Source: Crenarchaeota archaeon SCGC AAA471-B05
GTDB lineage: Archaea; Thermoproteota; Thermoprotei; Gearchaeales; Gearchaeaceae
DNA length: 59,556 nt
NCBI GenBank assembly: GCA_000380705.1
Contig: AQYM01000033.1
Coordinates: 65,941 to 125,496, forward strand
Direction of reading: 5' to 3'
Shown: in pieces, positions 8,785-17,985 of the stretch
Layout of the letters: each line of letters begins with the position of its first letter
How positions within the stretch are numbered: position 1 is the stretch's first letter
Position numbers and translations under genes: made by a program
Notes under the pieces: generated by a model
The model's input: the letters and a program-made list of their open reading frames with translations, nothing else
The model's database searches: none
Told to the model about the DNA's origin: nothing

Positions 8785-9393
8785 ATGACTCAAGTAACTA
8801 AAGACATGTCTTGGAATAGCTTGGATGTAGCAGCATTAGGCATAATAGGTGTAATTTCAGGCGTAATTTTCTACATAGCCTCAATGTATTTATGGCCAGC
8901 ATTAGCTATGGGAGGAATATTTGCTCAAATTTCTATATATGGATTTTGGTTTGTAGGGGCTACGATAGCTGCGTATATTATAAGGAAACCTGGAGCAGCT
9001 TTTGGGGGTGAATTTTTGGGGGCATTTATAGAATATATTTTAGCAACTCAATTTGGATATTTTGTTTTAATCTGGGGTGCTGTTCAAGGAATAGCTGCGG
9101 AAGTTGTATTTGGTGCTAGACTTTATAAAAAATATGATTATATTACTATGAGTCTTGCAGGTATATTAGCAGGAATAATTGTTATCATTCCTACTTACAT
9201 TTGGTATAAAGCGTTTATCGATATAGCTTATAATATACTGGGCTATTTGGGCATCATAATATTTATTTTATTACATTCTATTAGCGGCGCAATTATAGCT
9301 GGTATAGGAGTAAAGGTTGCTATAGATAGATTAGCTTTAACTGGAATACTAGATCCTTTCCTAGTAGCTAAGGAAATAAAAAAGTTTGAGTAA
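8785..9393 (+). CDS. ykoE: YkoE-type ECF substrate-binding (S) subunit, thiamine/HMP
   Basis: Integral membrane S component of an energy-coupling-factor transporter for thiamine or its pyrimidine HMP. Five to six hydrophobic segments; the block RKPGAAFGGEFLGAFIEYI followed by IWGAVQGIAAEVVF is the YkoE signature. First gene of ykoE-ykoD-ykoC: the ATPase gene starts inside its last codons. The ATG is about 26 bases after a TATA-like palindrome, consistent with a leaderless transcript. Confidence 0.93.
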   Translation: MTQVTKDMSWNSLDVAALGIIGVISGVIFYIASMYLWPALAMGGIFAQISIYGFWFVGATIAAYIIRKPGAAFGGEFLGAFIEYILATQFGYFVLIWGAVQGIAAEVVFGARLYKKYDYITMSLAGILAGIIVIIPTYIWYKAFIDIAYNILGYLGIIIFILLHSISGAIIAGIGVKVAIDRLALTGILDPFLVAKEIKKFE

Positions 9394-10942
9394 ATTAATA
9401 GAAGTTAGTAATTTCTTCTTTAAATATTATGGTTCTAACGAATGGATTTTAAAAGATATAAATTTTGAAATAAGAAAAGGTGAAAATTTACTTATATTAG
9501 GTCCAAATGGTTCAGGAAAATCTAGTTTAGTATTATGTTTAGTTGGTTTTCCTCAGAGATATAAGATTTCCAAAACTAAGGGAGAAATATTAATAAAAGG
9601 AAAGAACGTAATGGATTATTCAATAAGTGAATTATCTAAAATTTTTGGTATAGTGCAACAGGATCCTGAAGCCCAAATAGTTAACTTATATGTAGAAGAT
9701 GAAGTTGCTTTTGGCTTGGAAAATCTTAGATATCCTGTAGACGAAATACTCAAAAGGGTAAATTCTTCTCTTGAAGCTGTAGGTTTATCTAATAAAAGGT
9801 ATTTTGAAACCAATGCTCTAAGTTATGGCGAAAAACAAAAACTTATGCTGGCAAGTATACTAGCCTTAGATAATGAAATACTGATTTTTGATGAACCTAC
9901 ATCTAATTTAGATCCTGTATCAAGGAAATCTTTCTTTAATCTAATTAAAAAACTAAAAGATAAAAATTTAATATTAATTGAACATAATTTAGAAGAAATA
10001 TCAGATATAATTAATAAAGTTTTAATATTAAATAAAGATGGTTCGATGAGATATTTTGGAGAATTTAATTATGAAATTTTTGAGAAAATTAAAGAAAATT
10101 ACGAAGAATTGGGTATTTGGCTTCCTTACGAATTGGAAATTTCGATGAAAAAAGAAAGTTCTAAAGTTAATTTATTTTATAGACCAACGTTTACCAATAA
10201 CAATTTAATAAAAATATCAAACATAACTTATAAGTATGCAAGTGGTTATGTTGCATTAAAGAATATAAATTTATCCTTCAATAAAGGTTTGCTATATGTC
10301 ATTCTTGGTTCAAACGGCTCAGGTAAGACAACACTTTGCAAAATTATAGCAGGAATTTTTAAGCCTAGTTCGGGTGAAATAATTTATAATATACATAAAA
10401 ATAAAATTAAATATTGTTTCCAGAATCCTTCAGTTCAGTTTATAGGGAAAACTGTTGAAGAAGAAATCAAGCTTACAATGAAAGAAGCAAACAAAAAACT
10501 GAATATCGATGAATTACTAAAAACTTATGAGTTATATGAGTATAAAAATAAAAATCCCCATATATTAAGTGAAGGACAGAAAAAAATATTAAGCATAGTT
10601 ATTTCTCTTATTTATGAACCTGAAATCATTATATGCGATGAACCTACATTTGCTTTAGATAAATATAATGAAAGGAAAATAATGAAATTAATTAGAAAAT
10701 TGGTAGGTGAAGGTAAGACTGTTATAATAACAACACATGATGTAAAATTAAGCTTAGAATACTCTGATGAAGTAATAATAATTAACGGTGGAAAGGTTGA
10801 ATATCAAAGTAAAATAGAAGATTTCTTAAATATAATAGAAAGTAAATTTCCTGAATATTTTTATTCATTGCCAAAGTATCTTCAAAAGGTTATTCAAAAT
10901 AAAAATTTTGAGGAAATTTATAAAATCAGGATGATTTTATGA
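9386..10942 (+). CDS. ykoD: YkoD-type ECF transporter fused twin ATPase
   Basis: Energises thiamine/HMP uptake; two ABC ATPase domains in one chain. Domain 1: GPNGSGKSS, signature LSYGEKQKLM, DEPTSNLDP. Domain 2 starts near residue 275: GSNGSGKTT, signature LSEGQKKILS, DEPTFALD. Both signatures deviate from LSGGQ as is common in ECF ATPases. The start is TTG at 9386, overlapping ykoE by 8 bases; it overlaps ykoC by 4 (ATGA). Confidence 0.93.
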   Translation: MSKLIEVSNFFFKYYGSNEWILKDINFEIRKGENLLILGPNGSGKSSLVLCLVGFPQRYKISKTKGEILIKGKNVMDYSISELSKIFGIVQQDPEAQIVNLYVEDEVAFGLENLRYPVDEILKRVNSSLEAVGLSNKRYFETNALSYGEKQKLMLASILALDNEILIFDEPTSNLDPVSRKSFFNLIKKLKDKNLILIEHNLEEISDIINKVLILNKDGSMRYFGEFNYEIFEKIKENYEELGIWLPYELEISMKKESSKVNLFYRPTFTNNNLIKISNITYKYASGYVALKNINLSFNKGLLYVILGSNGSGKTTLCKIIAGIFKPSSGEIIYNIHKNKIKYCFQNPSVQFIGKTVEEEIKLTMKEANKKLNIDELLKTYELYEYKNKNPHILSEGQKKILSIVISLIYEPEIIICDEPTFALDKYNERKIMKLIRKLVGEGKTVIITTHDVKLSLEYSDEVIIINGGKVEYQSKIEDFLNIIESKFPEYFYSLPKYLQKVIQNKNFEEIYKIRMIL

Positions 10943-11697
10943 GAAGATTAGAAATAAATCCTCTTGTTAAATTCTTTTTATTATCAATTGTTTCTATACT
11001 TATTTTATTTATTATAGATTTTTATGTTTTACTTTATTTTATTCTTTTAATTATAATAATTAATTTATTATTTAAAGCAAATGTGAAAAATTTCTTAAAA
11101 TTTTTATTATTAGCTCAACCTTTTTTATTTAGCTTTTTCTTTTTTAATTCTGTATTCGTTAAATGTGGAACACCAATAGGTTTTCTCACTTTTACTAGTG
11201 AGGGAATAAAATATGGGTTATTAATTTCATTAAGAGCTTTTGTGATAATTCTATTCTCTTATTTTTTTGTAACAACAACAAATCCAAAGGACTTCGTCAT
11301 AGCGTTGGTGCAATATTTAAAAATTCCAGATAAATTTGCATATTCAATGTTTATAGCCCTAAGATTTTTCCCTATAGCTAAGTTAACTCAAGAAGAAGCA
11401 CTACAGGCTTATAAACAAAGAGGTATTAGATTAGCAAATCCAAAGTCATGGTTTTCACTATTTTATTTATTGGTTTTTACGATGTTTAGGAAAGCAATCT
11501 CATTGGCCATCTCAATGGAACTTAGAGGATGGGGGGTATATAAAAGAAAAGTTTACATGAGAAAATTAAAATTTACTTTTACCGATGTTTTATTTATCTT
11601 ATTTATTTGTCTTTATATTATATTGGGTTTATACTATATGTATCTTATAGGATACTTTACTGGATTTTCTTTATTTCCTCCAGGTATTTCTTGCTAA
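10939..11697 (+). CDS. ykoC: YkoC-type ECF transporter transmembrane (T) subunit
   Basis: Scaffold membrane protein linking the ATPases to YkoE. About five hydrophobic segments with a cytoplasmic coupling region containing ALQAYKQRGI and SMELRGWG, the two Ala-Arg-Gly-like signatures of EcfT. The start overlaps ykoD by 4 bases. Its last 41 bases overlap the converging thiE-like gene. 252 aa, normal length. Confidence 0.92.
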   Translation: MRRLEINPLVKFFLLSIVSILILFIIDFYVLLYFILLIIIINLLFKANVKNFLKFLLLAQPFLFSFFFFNSVFVKCGTPIGFLTFTSEGIKYGLLISLRAFVIILFSYFFVTTTNPKDFVIALVQYLKIPDKFAYSMFIALRFFPIAKLTQEEALQAYKQRGIRLANPKSWFSLFYLLVFTMFRKAISLAISMELRGWGVYKRKVYMRKLKFTFTDVLFILFICLYIILGLYYMYLIGYFTGFSLFPPGISC

Positions 11698-12319
11698 AGC
11701 TTAGAATTTTTTCTTTAAACTGTCTAGCAGCTTTTTCAGGATCTTCTGAGTATAAAATTGCACTAATAACAGCTATGCCATCAACTCCTAATTCAAGTAC
11801 TTTATCAACATTTTTTAGATTAATTCCACCTGAAGCAAAAACAGGTATTTTAAGTCTCATTTTTGCTTCTTTAACAACTTCTAACGGAACTATTTCGCAA
11901 GATGTTACAGTAGATGTGGGAAAACAAGCACAAAATGATATGTAATCAGCGCCAACTTTTTCAGCCCATAGAGCTCTATTCAAATCGTTCCCAATAGTAT
12001 ATCCAACTATTAAATTTTTATTTATTTTCTTAACCTGTTCAGGAGTAACATCATATGTATCAAAATGTACTCCATCAGCGCCTATTTCATTTGCTAGATT
12101 ATAATTCCCATTTATTAATACTAGTACACCGTATTTCCTTGCTAGTCTAAGTATTTCCTTTGAAATTTCATAAGCATAATTTAAGTCATTCCAATTATAC
12201 CAAACTTGTAATATGTCCACACCTCCTTTTAATGCTTTTTCTACTTTATTTAAAAGTGTATTTTTCTCAATGCTCAAATCAACTACTAAATATAGTCCTT
12301 TCAAATCCATTAAAAACAA
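11657..12319 (-). CDS. ThiE-like (thiamine phosphate synthase fold) protein, divergent site
   Basis: TIM-barrel protein clearly related to ThiE: GADGVHFD, VGYTIGNDLNRALWAEKVGADYI, CFPTSTVTS, ASGGINLKNV and VDGIAVISAIL all align. The residues that bind HMP-PP and thiazole-P in ThiE are altered: QxRxK is QVWYN, VNDD is INGN, and the Lys after PTxTK is Val. It may have changed substrate or lost activity. Its place opposite ykoEDC and near the ThiN regulator argues for a role in thiamine metabolism. It probably follows coaBC in a minus-strand transcript (39-base gap). Confidence 0.8.
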   Translation of the reverse strand: MFLMDLKGLYLVVDLSIEKNTLLNKVEKALKGGVDILQVWYNWNDLNYAYEISKEILRLARKYGVLVLINGNYNLANEIGADGVHFDTYDVTPEQVKKINKNLIVGYTIGNDLNRALWAEKVGADYISFCACFPTSTVTSCEIVPLEVVKEAKMRLKIPVFASGGINLKNVDKVLELGVDGIAVISAILYSEDPEKAARQFKEKILSFSKKYLEEIKKIQ

Positions 12320-12358
12320 TTATTTTTTAGCAAGAAAATAAAATTAATCACTTAATGC

Positions 12359-13573
12359 TTAATTTGTATTGTATAAAATTTTATCCCATACTATTTTAGC
12401 AATTTCAGACTTTAACCTTTTTTCTATTTTAGTTAATTTCTTACCATCGAAAAAATAAACTTCATTAAAATCACTTCCAAAACCTATATCTTTTCTTGAC
12501 ACATCGTTTATAATTATAAAGTCTGCAAAGCTATATTCAGATATGATTTCTTGGATTTTATCTTCATGAATTCCATATTCTGCTTTGAATGCTATTAATT
12601 TGGTTTCTGGTGAAATTTCCTTTACTTTTTTTATTATTTTAGGTGTCAACTTTAACTCTAAATTAATTTTATCGAATATTTTGGTGGAGATTTTTCCTTC
12701 ATATTTTTTTGTCGGTGTATAATCTGTTACAGCAGCTGAAGCTACAAAAAAATCAAATTTCTCTTTATTAATTTTATCCAATACTTTTTGATACATTTGT
12801 AATGTAGTTTCAGAATAAATGCTTTCATAATAGGGGTTTAAAGTGGCTTTAATCTCTCCATGAATTAATGTAACTTTGCCTCCTCTGTAATATGCCTCAT
12901 TGGCCATAGCTATCCCCATTTTTCCTGAACTTGAATTTGTAATGAATCTTACATCATCTATAAATTCCCTAGTAGCTCCTGCAGTAACTAAAATCCTTTT
13001 TCCTTCCAAATCTTTTTTTGATGTTGCAAAAATTATTTTTATTAGAATATAATCTTCACTGGCAATTTTAGCTTTTTCTTCTTCTATTATAGGACTAACG
13101 AAGTGAACGTTTTCATTTTTTAATTTTTCAATATTCTTAATTAAAATTGGATTATTAAACATAGGTTCATGCATTGCAGGAGCAATTATTAAAGGTATTT
13201 TTTCAGAAATCGCCATACATGCAAAAAGAGTAACTGGTGTATCAGCTATTCCATTAGCTATTTTATTTATCGTATTAAATGTAGCAGGAGCTATTAATAC
13301 TGCATCTATCTTGTATTTTTTAAAAAATTTAACATGTTCCACTTCTCCAGTGATTTTAGTTACAGGTTTATTTCCAGTAGCGTATTCTAATAAATAAGGT
13401 GAGATTAACCTTTTAGCATCATTGCTTAATACAGGTATTACGTTTGCTCCATGTTTTATAAGATATCTAGCTATATCTATTGCCTTATATAAGGATACAC
13501 TAGCAGTAATGCAATGTACAATGTTCTTATCCATCAATTCCTTCCCTAGTTTTCCTTTAATTTCTTCTCCCAT
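12359..13573 (-). CDS. coaBC: Bifunctional CoaBC (phosphopantothenoylcysteine decarboxylase/synthetase)
   Basis: Coenzyme A synthesis: joins cysteine to 4'-phosphopantothenate (CoaB) and decarboxylates the product (CoaC, FMN-dependent). N-terminal flavodoxin-like CoaC half (residues 1-185): ITASVSLYKAIDIARYL, IAPATFNTINKIANGIADT and APAMHEPMF. C-terminal CoaB half from about residue 190: LVTAGATREFIDDVRFITN, SSGKMGIAMANEAYYRG and the late AFKAEYG. 404 aa, the usual fused length. The start lies 4 bases downstream of the methyltransferase stop. Confidence 0.96.
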   Translation of the reverse strand: MGEEIKGKLGKELMDKNIVHCITASVSLYKAIDIARYLIKHGANVIPVLSNDAKRLISPYLLEYATGNKPVTKITGEVEHVKFFKKYKIDAVLIAPATFNTINKIANGIADTPVTLFACMAISEKIPLIIAPAMHEPMFNNPILIKNIEKLKNENVHFVSPIIEEEKAKIASEDYILIKIIFATSKKDLEGKRILVTAGATREFIDDVRFITNSSSGKMGIAMANEAYYRGGKVTLIHGEIKATLNPYYESIYSETTLQMYQKVLDKINKEKFDFFVASAAVTDYTPTKKYEGKISTKIFDKINLELKLTPKIIKKVKEISPETKLIAFKAEYGIHEDKIQEIISEYSFADFIIINDVSRKDIGFGSDFNEVYFFDGKKLTKIEKRLKSEIAKIVWDKILYNTN

Positions 13574-13577
13574 ACTT

Positions 13578-14234
13578 TTATTCTAATTTTATTCCTATAC
13601 ATAAAAAAGCTCCAAATGGAAATTTTTTAGATTTTAGTTTTCCAAAAATTTTGGGAAAAACAGTACTATTTATATACGCTATTTTAAATTTATTTAATGC
13701 TCTTTTAATTACTTTTTTAATGCTTAAAATTGAATAAAACGTTGTATCAGTATAAAATGGATTCTTACCTAATGCGATTTGTATTCTTCTCCTTAAAGTT
13801 GGTAAGCTCCAGCTATTCATTAATCCAATTATTATTCCATTCTTTGCTACTCTCTCAGCTTCTTTTAAAACATTGTGGGCTTCTTTCATGTATTCTAAGC
13901 ATGTTATGAAAGCAACATAATCGAAATATTTATCTCTTATTGGCAAATAATGAGAATCCCCTTGAATTATATCTCCTTTCCAATACTTCTTTGATTCTTT
14001 TAGCATTAATATAGATATATCCACACCAACTGCATAATAGCCTAATTCATCGAACCATCTTGTAAAATGACAAGTTCCACATCCTACTTCTAAAATACTT
14101 TTTCCTTTTCCTAAACTTGAGATAGCTTCCTTTAATACTTCTTTCTCTAAAATATCAGCTCGTTTATACTTTGTTTCATAATATTGTTCATAAGTTTCCA
14201 CGTATTCTTTTCTTAAAAACCAAGGCTTCTGCAT
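13578..14234 (-). CDS. Class I SAM-dependent methyltransferase
   Basis: Methyltransferase-11 type fold: SAM motif I ILEVGCGTCHFTRWF, motif II acid in AVGVDIS, then DYVAFITCLEYM. The substrate is unknown. First gene of a minus-strand unit with coaBC (4-base gap) and thiE-like. Its promoter lies in the 52-base divergent spacer shared with the ThiN regulator gene. Co-transcription with cofactor genes suggests, but does not prove, a cofactor-related substrate. Confidence 0.85.
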   Translation of the reverse strand: MQKPWFLRKEYVETYEQYYETKYKRADILEKEVLKEAISSLGKGKSILEVGCGTCHFTRWFDELGYYAVGVDISILMLKESKKYWKGDIIQGDSHYLPIRDKYFDYVAFITCLEYMKEAHNVLKEAERVAKNGIIIGLMNSWSLPTLRRRIQIALGKNPFYTDTTFYSILSIKKVIKRALNKFKIAYINSTVFPKIFGKLKSKKFPFGAFLCIGIKLE

Positions 14235-14286
14235 ATTAATACCTTTTTCTTTATTTAATTAATAACTTATTTATTATATATAGACG

Positions 14287-15225
14287 ATGCTTTTACCTGA
14301 AGAAATTTTAGTTAAAAAGGTATTACCAAAATTAAAATTTCTACTAACTATTAGACTATATGAAAAAGGTTTTACTCAAGGAAAACTTTCGAAAATCTTA
14401 GGGATTTCTCAACCTCTGGTTAATAATTATTTGAAATTAAGAATAAGGGGAGAATATGAAACTTTTGAAGAATTGGAAAAAATTGGAATAAAGAAAAAGG
14501 ATATTGAAGAACTGGTAAATTATATCGTTGAAGAAAAGGTATCTGATAGCATAACGTTGATTCGGATTCTTGAAAATTTTTGGAAAAACATGATAAGTAG
14601 CGGTGCAATATGCGCTTATCATATTAAAGTTGCACATCTTGATCCTAGATGCGATGTATGTCTAATAAAGAAATTTCAACCTCAAAATAAGAAAGACATG
14701 ATTGAGGAAATTAAAAATGCTCTTAAAATTTTAGAAAAATCCTCAGAATTTCATCACATAGTTCCTGAAATAAATACAAATATTGCTTATGCCTTACCAA
14801 ATGCAAGATTTAAATTCGAAGTTTTATCCTTTCCCGGTAGGTTAATAAAATTTAAAAAAAGGATAAAAGCTATAGCTGAACCGGAATTTGGTGCTTCAAC
14901 ACATTTGGCAAACATGTTAATTTTAGCTCATTCTCGTAATAAAGAAATTAGAGCCTGTATGTATATTAAATATAATAAGAAAGTTCAAAAAGTTTTAGAT
15001 AAAATTGGCTTAGATTATAAATTCAATTTTATTTTGGATTCCGAAGATGACCCTGTTTTATTCTCTTTTAAAAAGTTTTTAGAAGAAAATGATGTACCTA
15101 GAATCCTAATAGATAAAGATCGTAAAGGATTTGAACCTGTATGTTATATATTTGGTAAAGATCCCATAGATGTTGTTACTTTAGCTGTCGATATAGCAAA
15201 CGAATATTCTAATTTGTTTCTTTAA
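14287..15225 (+). CDS. thiR: ThiR-type transcriptional regulator (HTH-ThiN fusion)
   Basis: Archaeal repressor of thiamine genes: an N-terminal helix-turn-helix (residues about 15-50, KGFTQGKLSKILGISQPLVNNYL) is joined to a C-terminal ThiN domain (about 155-312, EINTNIAYALPNARFKFEVL, EPEFGASTHLANMLILAHS). In catalytic ThiN proteins the segment usually reads GASxHxAR; Asn replaces Arg here, in line with a sensing rather than catalytic role. A central cysteine pair, DPRCDVC, is present. Neighbouring ykoEDC and thiE-like are the likely targets. Function by family knowledge and context. Confidence 0.87.
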   Translation: MLLPEEILVKKVLPKLKFLLTIRLYEKGFTQGKLSKILGISQPLVNNYLKLRIRGEYETFEELEKIGIKKKDIEELVNYIVEEKVSDSITLIRILENFWKNMISSGAICAYHIKVAHLDPRCDVCLIKKFQPQNKKDMIEEIKNALKILEKSSEFHHIVPEINTNIAYALPNARFKFEVLSFPGRLIKFKKRIKAIAEPEFGASTHLANMLILAHSRNKEIRACMYIKYNKKVQKVLDKIGLDYKFNFILDSEDDPVLFSFKKFLEENDVPRILIDKDRKGFEPVCYIFGKDPIDVVTLAVDIANEYSNLFL

Positions 15226-15259
15226 AAATTTTAATATATATAATATTTTAAAGAAACAA

Positions 15260-16102
15260 ATGGTAAGAAAAGCTGTAATTCCTGCAGCTGGACTAGGTAC
15301 AAGATTATTATCCGCTACTAAAGAATTACCTAAGGAAATGTTACCTATTTTTTTCAGAGATTCCAACGGAGAAATTTATCTTAAACCTATGTTGCAAGTA
15401 TTATTCGAACAATTATATAAATTTGGTTTTAGAGAATTTTGTTTCATCGTAGGAAGAGGTAAAAGAGCTGTTGAAGATCATTTTACGCCAGATTATTCTT
15501 TTTTAGATTTATTAGAGAAAAAAGGTAAGGAAAAATTTGTTAGAAGCTTAAAGGAATTTTATTTAATGATAGAAAGATCAACAATTATATGGATAAATCA
15601 GCCTGAACCTTTAGGTTTTGGTCATGCGGTTTATTTATCAAAATCCTTTGTTAGAGATGAACCTTTTTTGGTAGCTGCAGGAGATACTTGTATTGTTTCC
15701 AATAATTTACATCATATAAAAGAACTTATAGATAAACATTCAGAAGGTACAGTTGTTACTCTATTAATCCAAGAAGTTGAGGATCCCAGAGAATATGGTG
15801 TTATAATAACCAACGAGAAAAATGATATAATAAAAGTAGTAGAAAAACCAAAGGAAATAATATCTAATTTAGCAATTTTACCTATGTATGTTTTTGAACC
15901 TGTAATATTCAATGCAATTGAAGCTACAAAGAAAGGGTATGGGAACGAAATTCAACTTACTGACGCTATACAAAAAATCATCGACTGGGGATTGAAAGTA
16001 AATTATGTGACTTTACCAAAGGATGCGATAAGGTTAGATATTGGTACTGCTTCTTATTATTATGATGCATTGATTAAATCTTATAACAACAAAATTTTTT
16101 AA
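15260..16102 (+). CDS. galU: UTP-glucose-1-phosphate uridylyltransferase
   Basis: Makes UDP-glucose from UTP and glucose-1-phosphate. N-terminal nucleotide-binding signature IPAAGLGTRLLSATKELPKEM; further family blocks NQPEPLGFGHAVYL, AAGDTCIV and VVEKPKE. 280 aa, normal GalU size. The stop and the start of UDP-glucose dehydrogenase share one base (TAATG), so the two successive steps to UDP-glucuronate form one operon. An AT-rich promoter sits in the 34-base spacer upstream. Confidence 0.95.
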   Translation: MVRKAVIPAAGLGTRLLSATKELPKEMLPIFFRDSNGEIYLKPMLQVLFEQLYKFGFREFCFIVGRGKRAVEDHFTPDYSFLDLLEKKGKEKFVRSLKEFYLMIERSTIIWINQPEPLGFGHAVYLSKSFVRDEPFLVAAGDTCIVSNNLHHIKELIDKHSEGTVVTLLIQEVEDPREYGVIITNEKNDIIKVVEKPKEIISNLAILPMYVFEPVIFNAIEATKKGYGNEIQLTDAIQKIIDWGLKVNYVTLPKDAIRLDIGTASYYYDALIKSYNNKIF

Positions 16103-17433
16103 TGAAAAGCATAGGTTTTATAGGATTAGGCTATGTAGGTTTAACTTCAGCAATATGCTTTTCTTTTAAGGGTTATACTTGTTATGGTTACGATATAGAT
16201 AAAGAAAAAATAAAAAAGTTAAAAGATGGTATATTACCTATATATGAAAAGGATCTTGATAAGTATTTTATTCAAGTTTATGATAAAAGTTTTATACCTA
16301 CGGATAACTTAAAAGAGCTCATAGAAAATTCTAAATTGATATTTATAACTGTAGGTACACCTTCAAGAGAAGACGGCTCTATAAATTTACAATATGTAGA
16401 AGAAGCATGTAAGAATATTGGTGAATGTTTAAAAGAAATAAAAAATGATTATAAAGTTATAATAATTAAAAGTACGGTAATACCTGGTACTACTGAAAAC
16501 TTAGCTTTACCTATAATAGAAAAATTTGGTATAAAATTAGGTAAAGATTTTGGTTTAGTGGTTAATCCTGAATTTTTAAGGGAAGGTAATGCTGTGTATG
16601 ATACGTTAAATCCTGATAGAATAATAATCGGCTATAAAGAAGAAAAAGATGGAAATATTTTAGAAGAATTTTATAAAGAAATATATAAAGAAAATATCCC
16701 TCCAATACTAAAAACTAATTTTGTTAACGCTGAACTAATAAAATATGCTAATAATGCGTTTTTAGCTACGAAAATTAGCTTCATAAATATGATAGCAAAT
16801 TTGTGTCAAACACTTAAAGGAGCAGATGTTGAAGAAATCGCAAAGGGTATAGGTTTGGATAAAAGGATAGGTAAAGAGTTTTTAAAAGCAGGGTTAGGAT
16901 ATGGAGGATCTTGCTTTCCCAAGGATCTAGAAGCATTACTAAGCTTTGCTAAGAAGCTCAATGTAGAGCTTCCTTTATTAGAAGCAACGATAAAGATTAA
17001 TAATAATCAGTATTATAAAGCTATAGAAATGGCAAAAATTGAACTTAAAAATTTAAAAGGAAGGACAATCTCTATTTTAGGCTTATCTTTTAAGGCTAAT
17101 ACTGATGATATAAGAAATGCTGTTTCCATAAAAATAGTTAACGAATTATTAAAGGAAGGAGCTAATATAAAAGTGTATGATCCAAAAGCTATGGAAAACT
17201 TTAAAAAGCTTTTTAACGATAAAAACATTTATTTCGCTAAGAACGTAGAAGATTGTTTAGAATCTTCAGAATGTGCAATTATTGTAACAGAATGGGAGGA
17301 GTTTAAAAGAATTAAGCCTGAAACGTTTCTCAAATTAATGAAATATCCCTTAGTTATAGATGGAAGAAGAATATACCAGCCTAATGAATTTAAGGATAAA
17401 TTAATCTTTAAAGCAATAGGATATAATAACTAA
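16102..17433 (+). CDS. ugd: UDP-glucose 6-dehydrogenase
   Basis: Oxidises UDP-glucose to UDP-glucuronate with NAD+, supplying surface polysaccharide and glycoprotein synthesis. Rossmann motif GFIGLGYVGLTSAICF, GTPSREDGS, STVIPGTTE, NPEFLREG, and the catalytic cysteine in GGSCFPKD (about residue 272). The C-terminal nucleotide-binding domain begins SILGLSFKANTDDIR. 443 aa, standard length. Start ATG overlaps the galU stop by one base. Confidence 0.96.
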   Translation: MKSIGFIGLGYVGLTSAICFSFKGYTCYGYDIDKEKIKKLKDGILPIYEKDLDKYFIQVYDKSFIPTDNLKELIENSKLIFITVGTPSREDGSINLQYVEEACKNIGECLKEIKNDYKVIIIKSTVIPGTTENLALPIIEKFGIKLGKDFGLVVNPEFLREGNAVYDTLNPDRIIIGYKEEKDGNILEEFYKEIYKENIPPILKTNFVNAELIKYANNAFLATKISFINMIANLCQTLKGADVEEIAKGIGLDKRIGKEFLKAGLGYGGSCFPKDLEALLSFAKKLNVELPLLEATIKINNNQYYKAIEMAKIELKNLKGRTISILGLSFKANTDDIRNAVSIKIVNELLKEGANIKVYDPKAMENFKKLFNDKNIYFAKNVEDCLESSECAIIVTEWEEFKRIKPETFLKLMKYPLVIDGRRIYQPNEFKDKLIFKAIGYNN

Positions 17434-17532
17434 TAAGTTTTCTATAACTATATCGCATTGAATATTCTGAAATTTCTTGTGGTTTTTAATTTCTTTAATT
17501 TTTAAAATTAAGCCATTTAACTAATAATAAGA

Positions 17533-17539
17533 TTTATAT
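17533..17539 (+). promoter_or_regulatory. TATA box of the thioredoxin/GH57 operon
   Basis: TTTATAT lies about 30 bases before ATG 17566. This spacing supports a leaderless mRNA starting at or just before that ATG and argues against the upstream in-frame TTG at 17539, which would place the start inside the TATA box. Confidence 0.55.
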
Positions 17540-17565
17540 TGCTTTTGTTTCAATCTTTAGAATGT

Positions 17566-17985
17566 ATGGAAGACAAAGAATTGGAGAAAATTTTAATGAA
17601 AAAAATGTATGAGATGCTTAAAGAAAAGAAGGAAGAAAAGAAGCCAGCTTTTGGTAAACCTGTTAAGGTAACTTATGAGAATTTTAAGGAAATTATTTCC
17701 AAAAATGAACTTGTCATCTTAGATTTTTGGGCAGAATGGTGTTATCCTTGCAAGATAATGGAACCAATAATAGAAGAATTGGCAAGAAGGTATCCCAATA
17801 TAGTTTTTGGCAAAGTTAATGTTGATGAAGAATCCCTTTTAGCCAGCCATTTTGGAATAATGTCTATACCTACATTAATTTTCTTTTATAAAGGAAAACC
17901 AATCGAATCTTTGGTAGGTGCCAGACCTAAGTATGAAATAGAAAGAATTATAAATCGTTTTTTAATGATGCAGCGTAATGAATGA
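17566..17985 (+). CDS. Thioredoxin with charged N-terminal extension
   Basis: Cytoplasmic dithiol reductant. Active site FWAEWCYPCKIMEP (WCYPC), cis-proline in MSIPTLIFF, and C-terminal GARPKYEIERII complete the fold. About 40 Lys/Glu-rich residues precede the thioredoxin domain (EKILMKKMYEMLKEKKEEKK), predicted helical. ATG 17566 is preferred to the in-frame TTG 17539, which lies in the TATA box. The last 8 bases overlap the GH57 gene. Confidence 0.94.
   Translation: MEDKELEKILMKKMYEMLKEKKEEKKPAFGKPVKVTYENFKEIISKNELVILDFWAEWCYPCKIMEPIIEELARRYPNIVFGKVNVDEESLLASHFGIMSIPTLIFFYKGKPIESLVGARPKYEIERIINRFLMMQRNE

Noticed and set aside
17539..17565. TTG 17539 as the thioredoxin start
   Set aside because: The codon lies within the likely TATA box; ATG 17566 fits the expected distance better.
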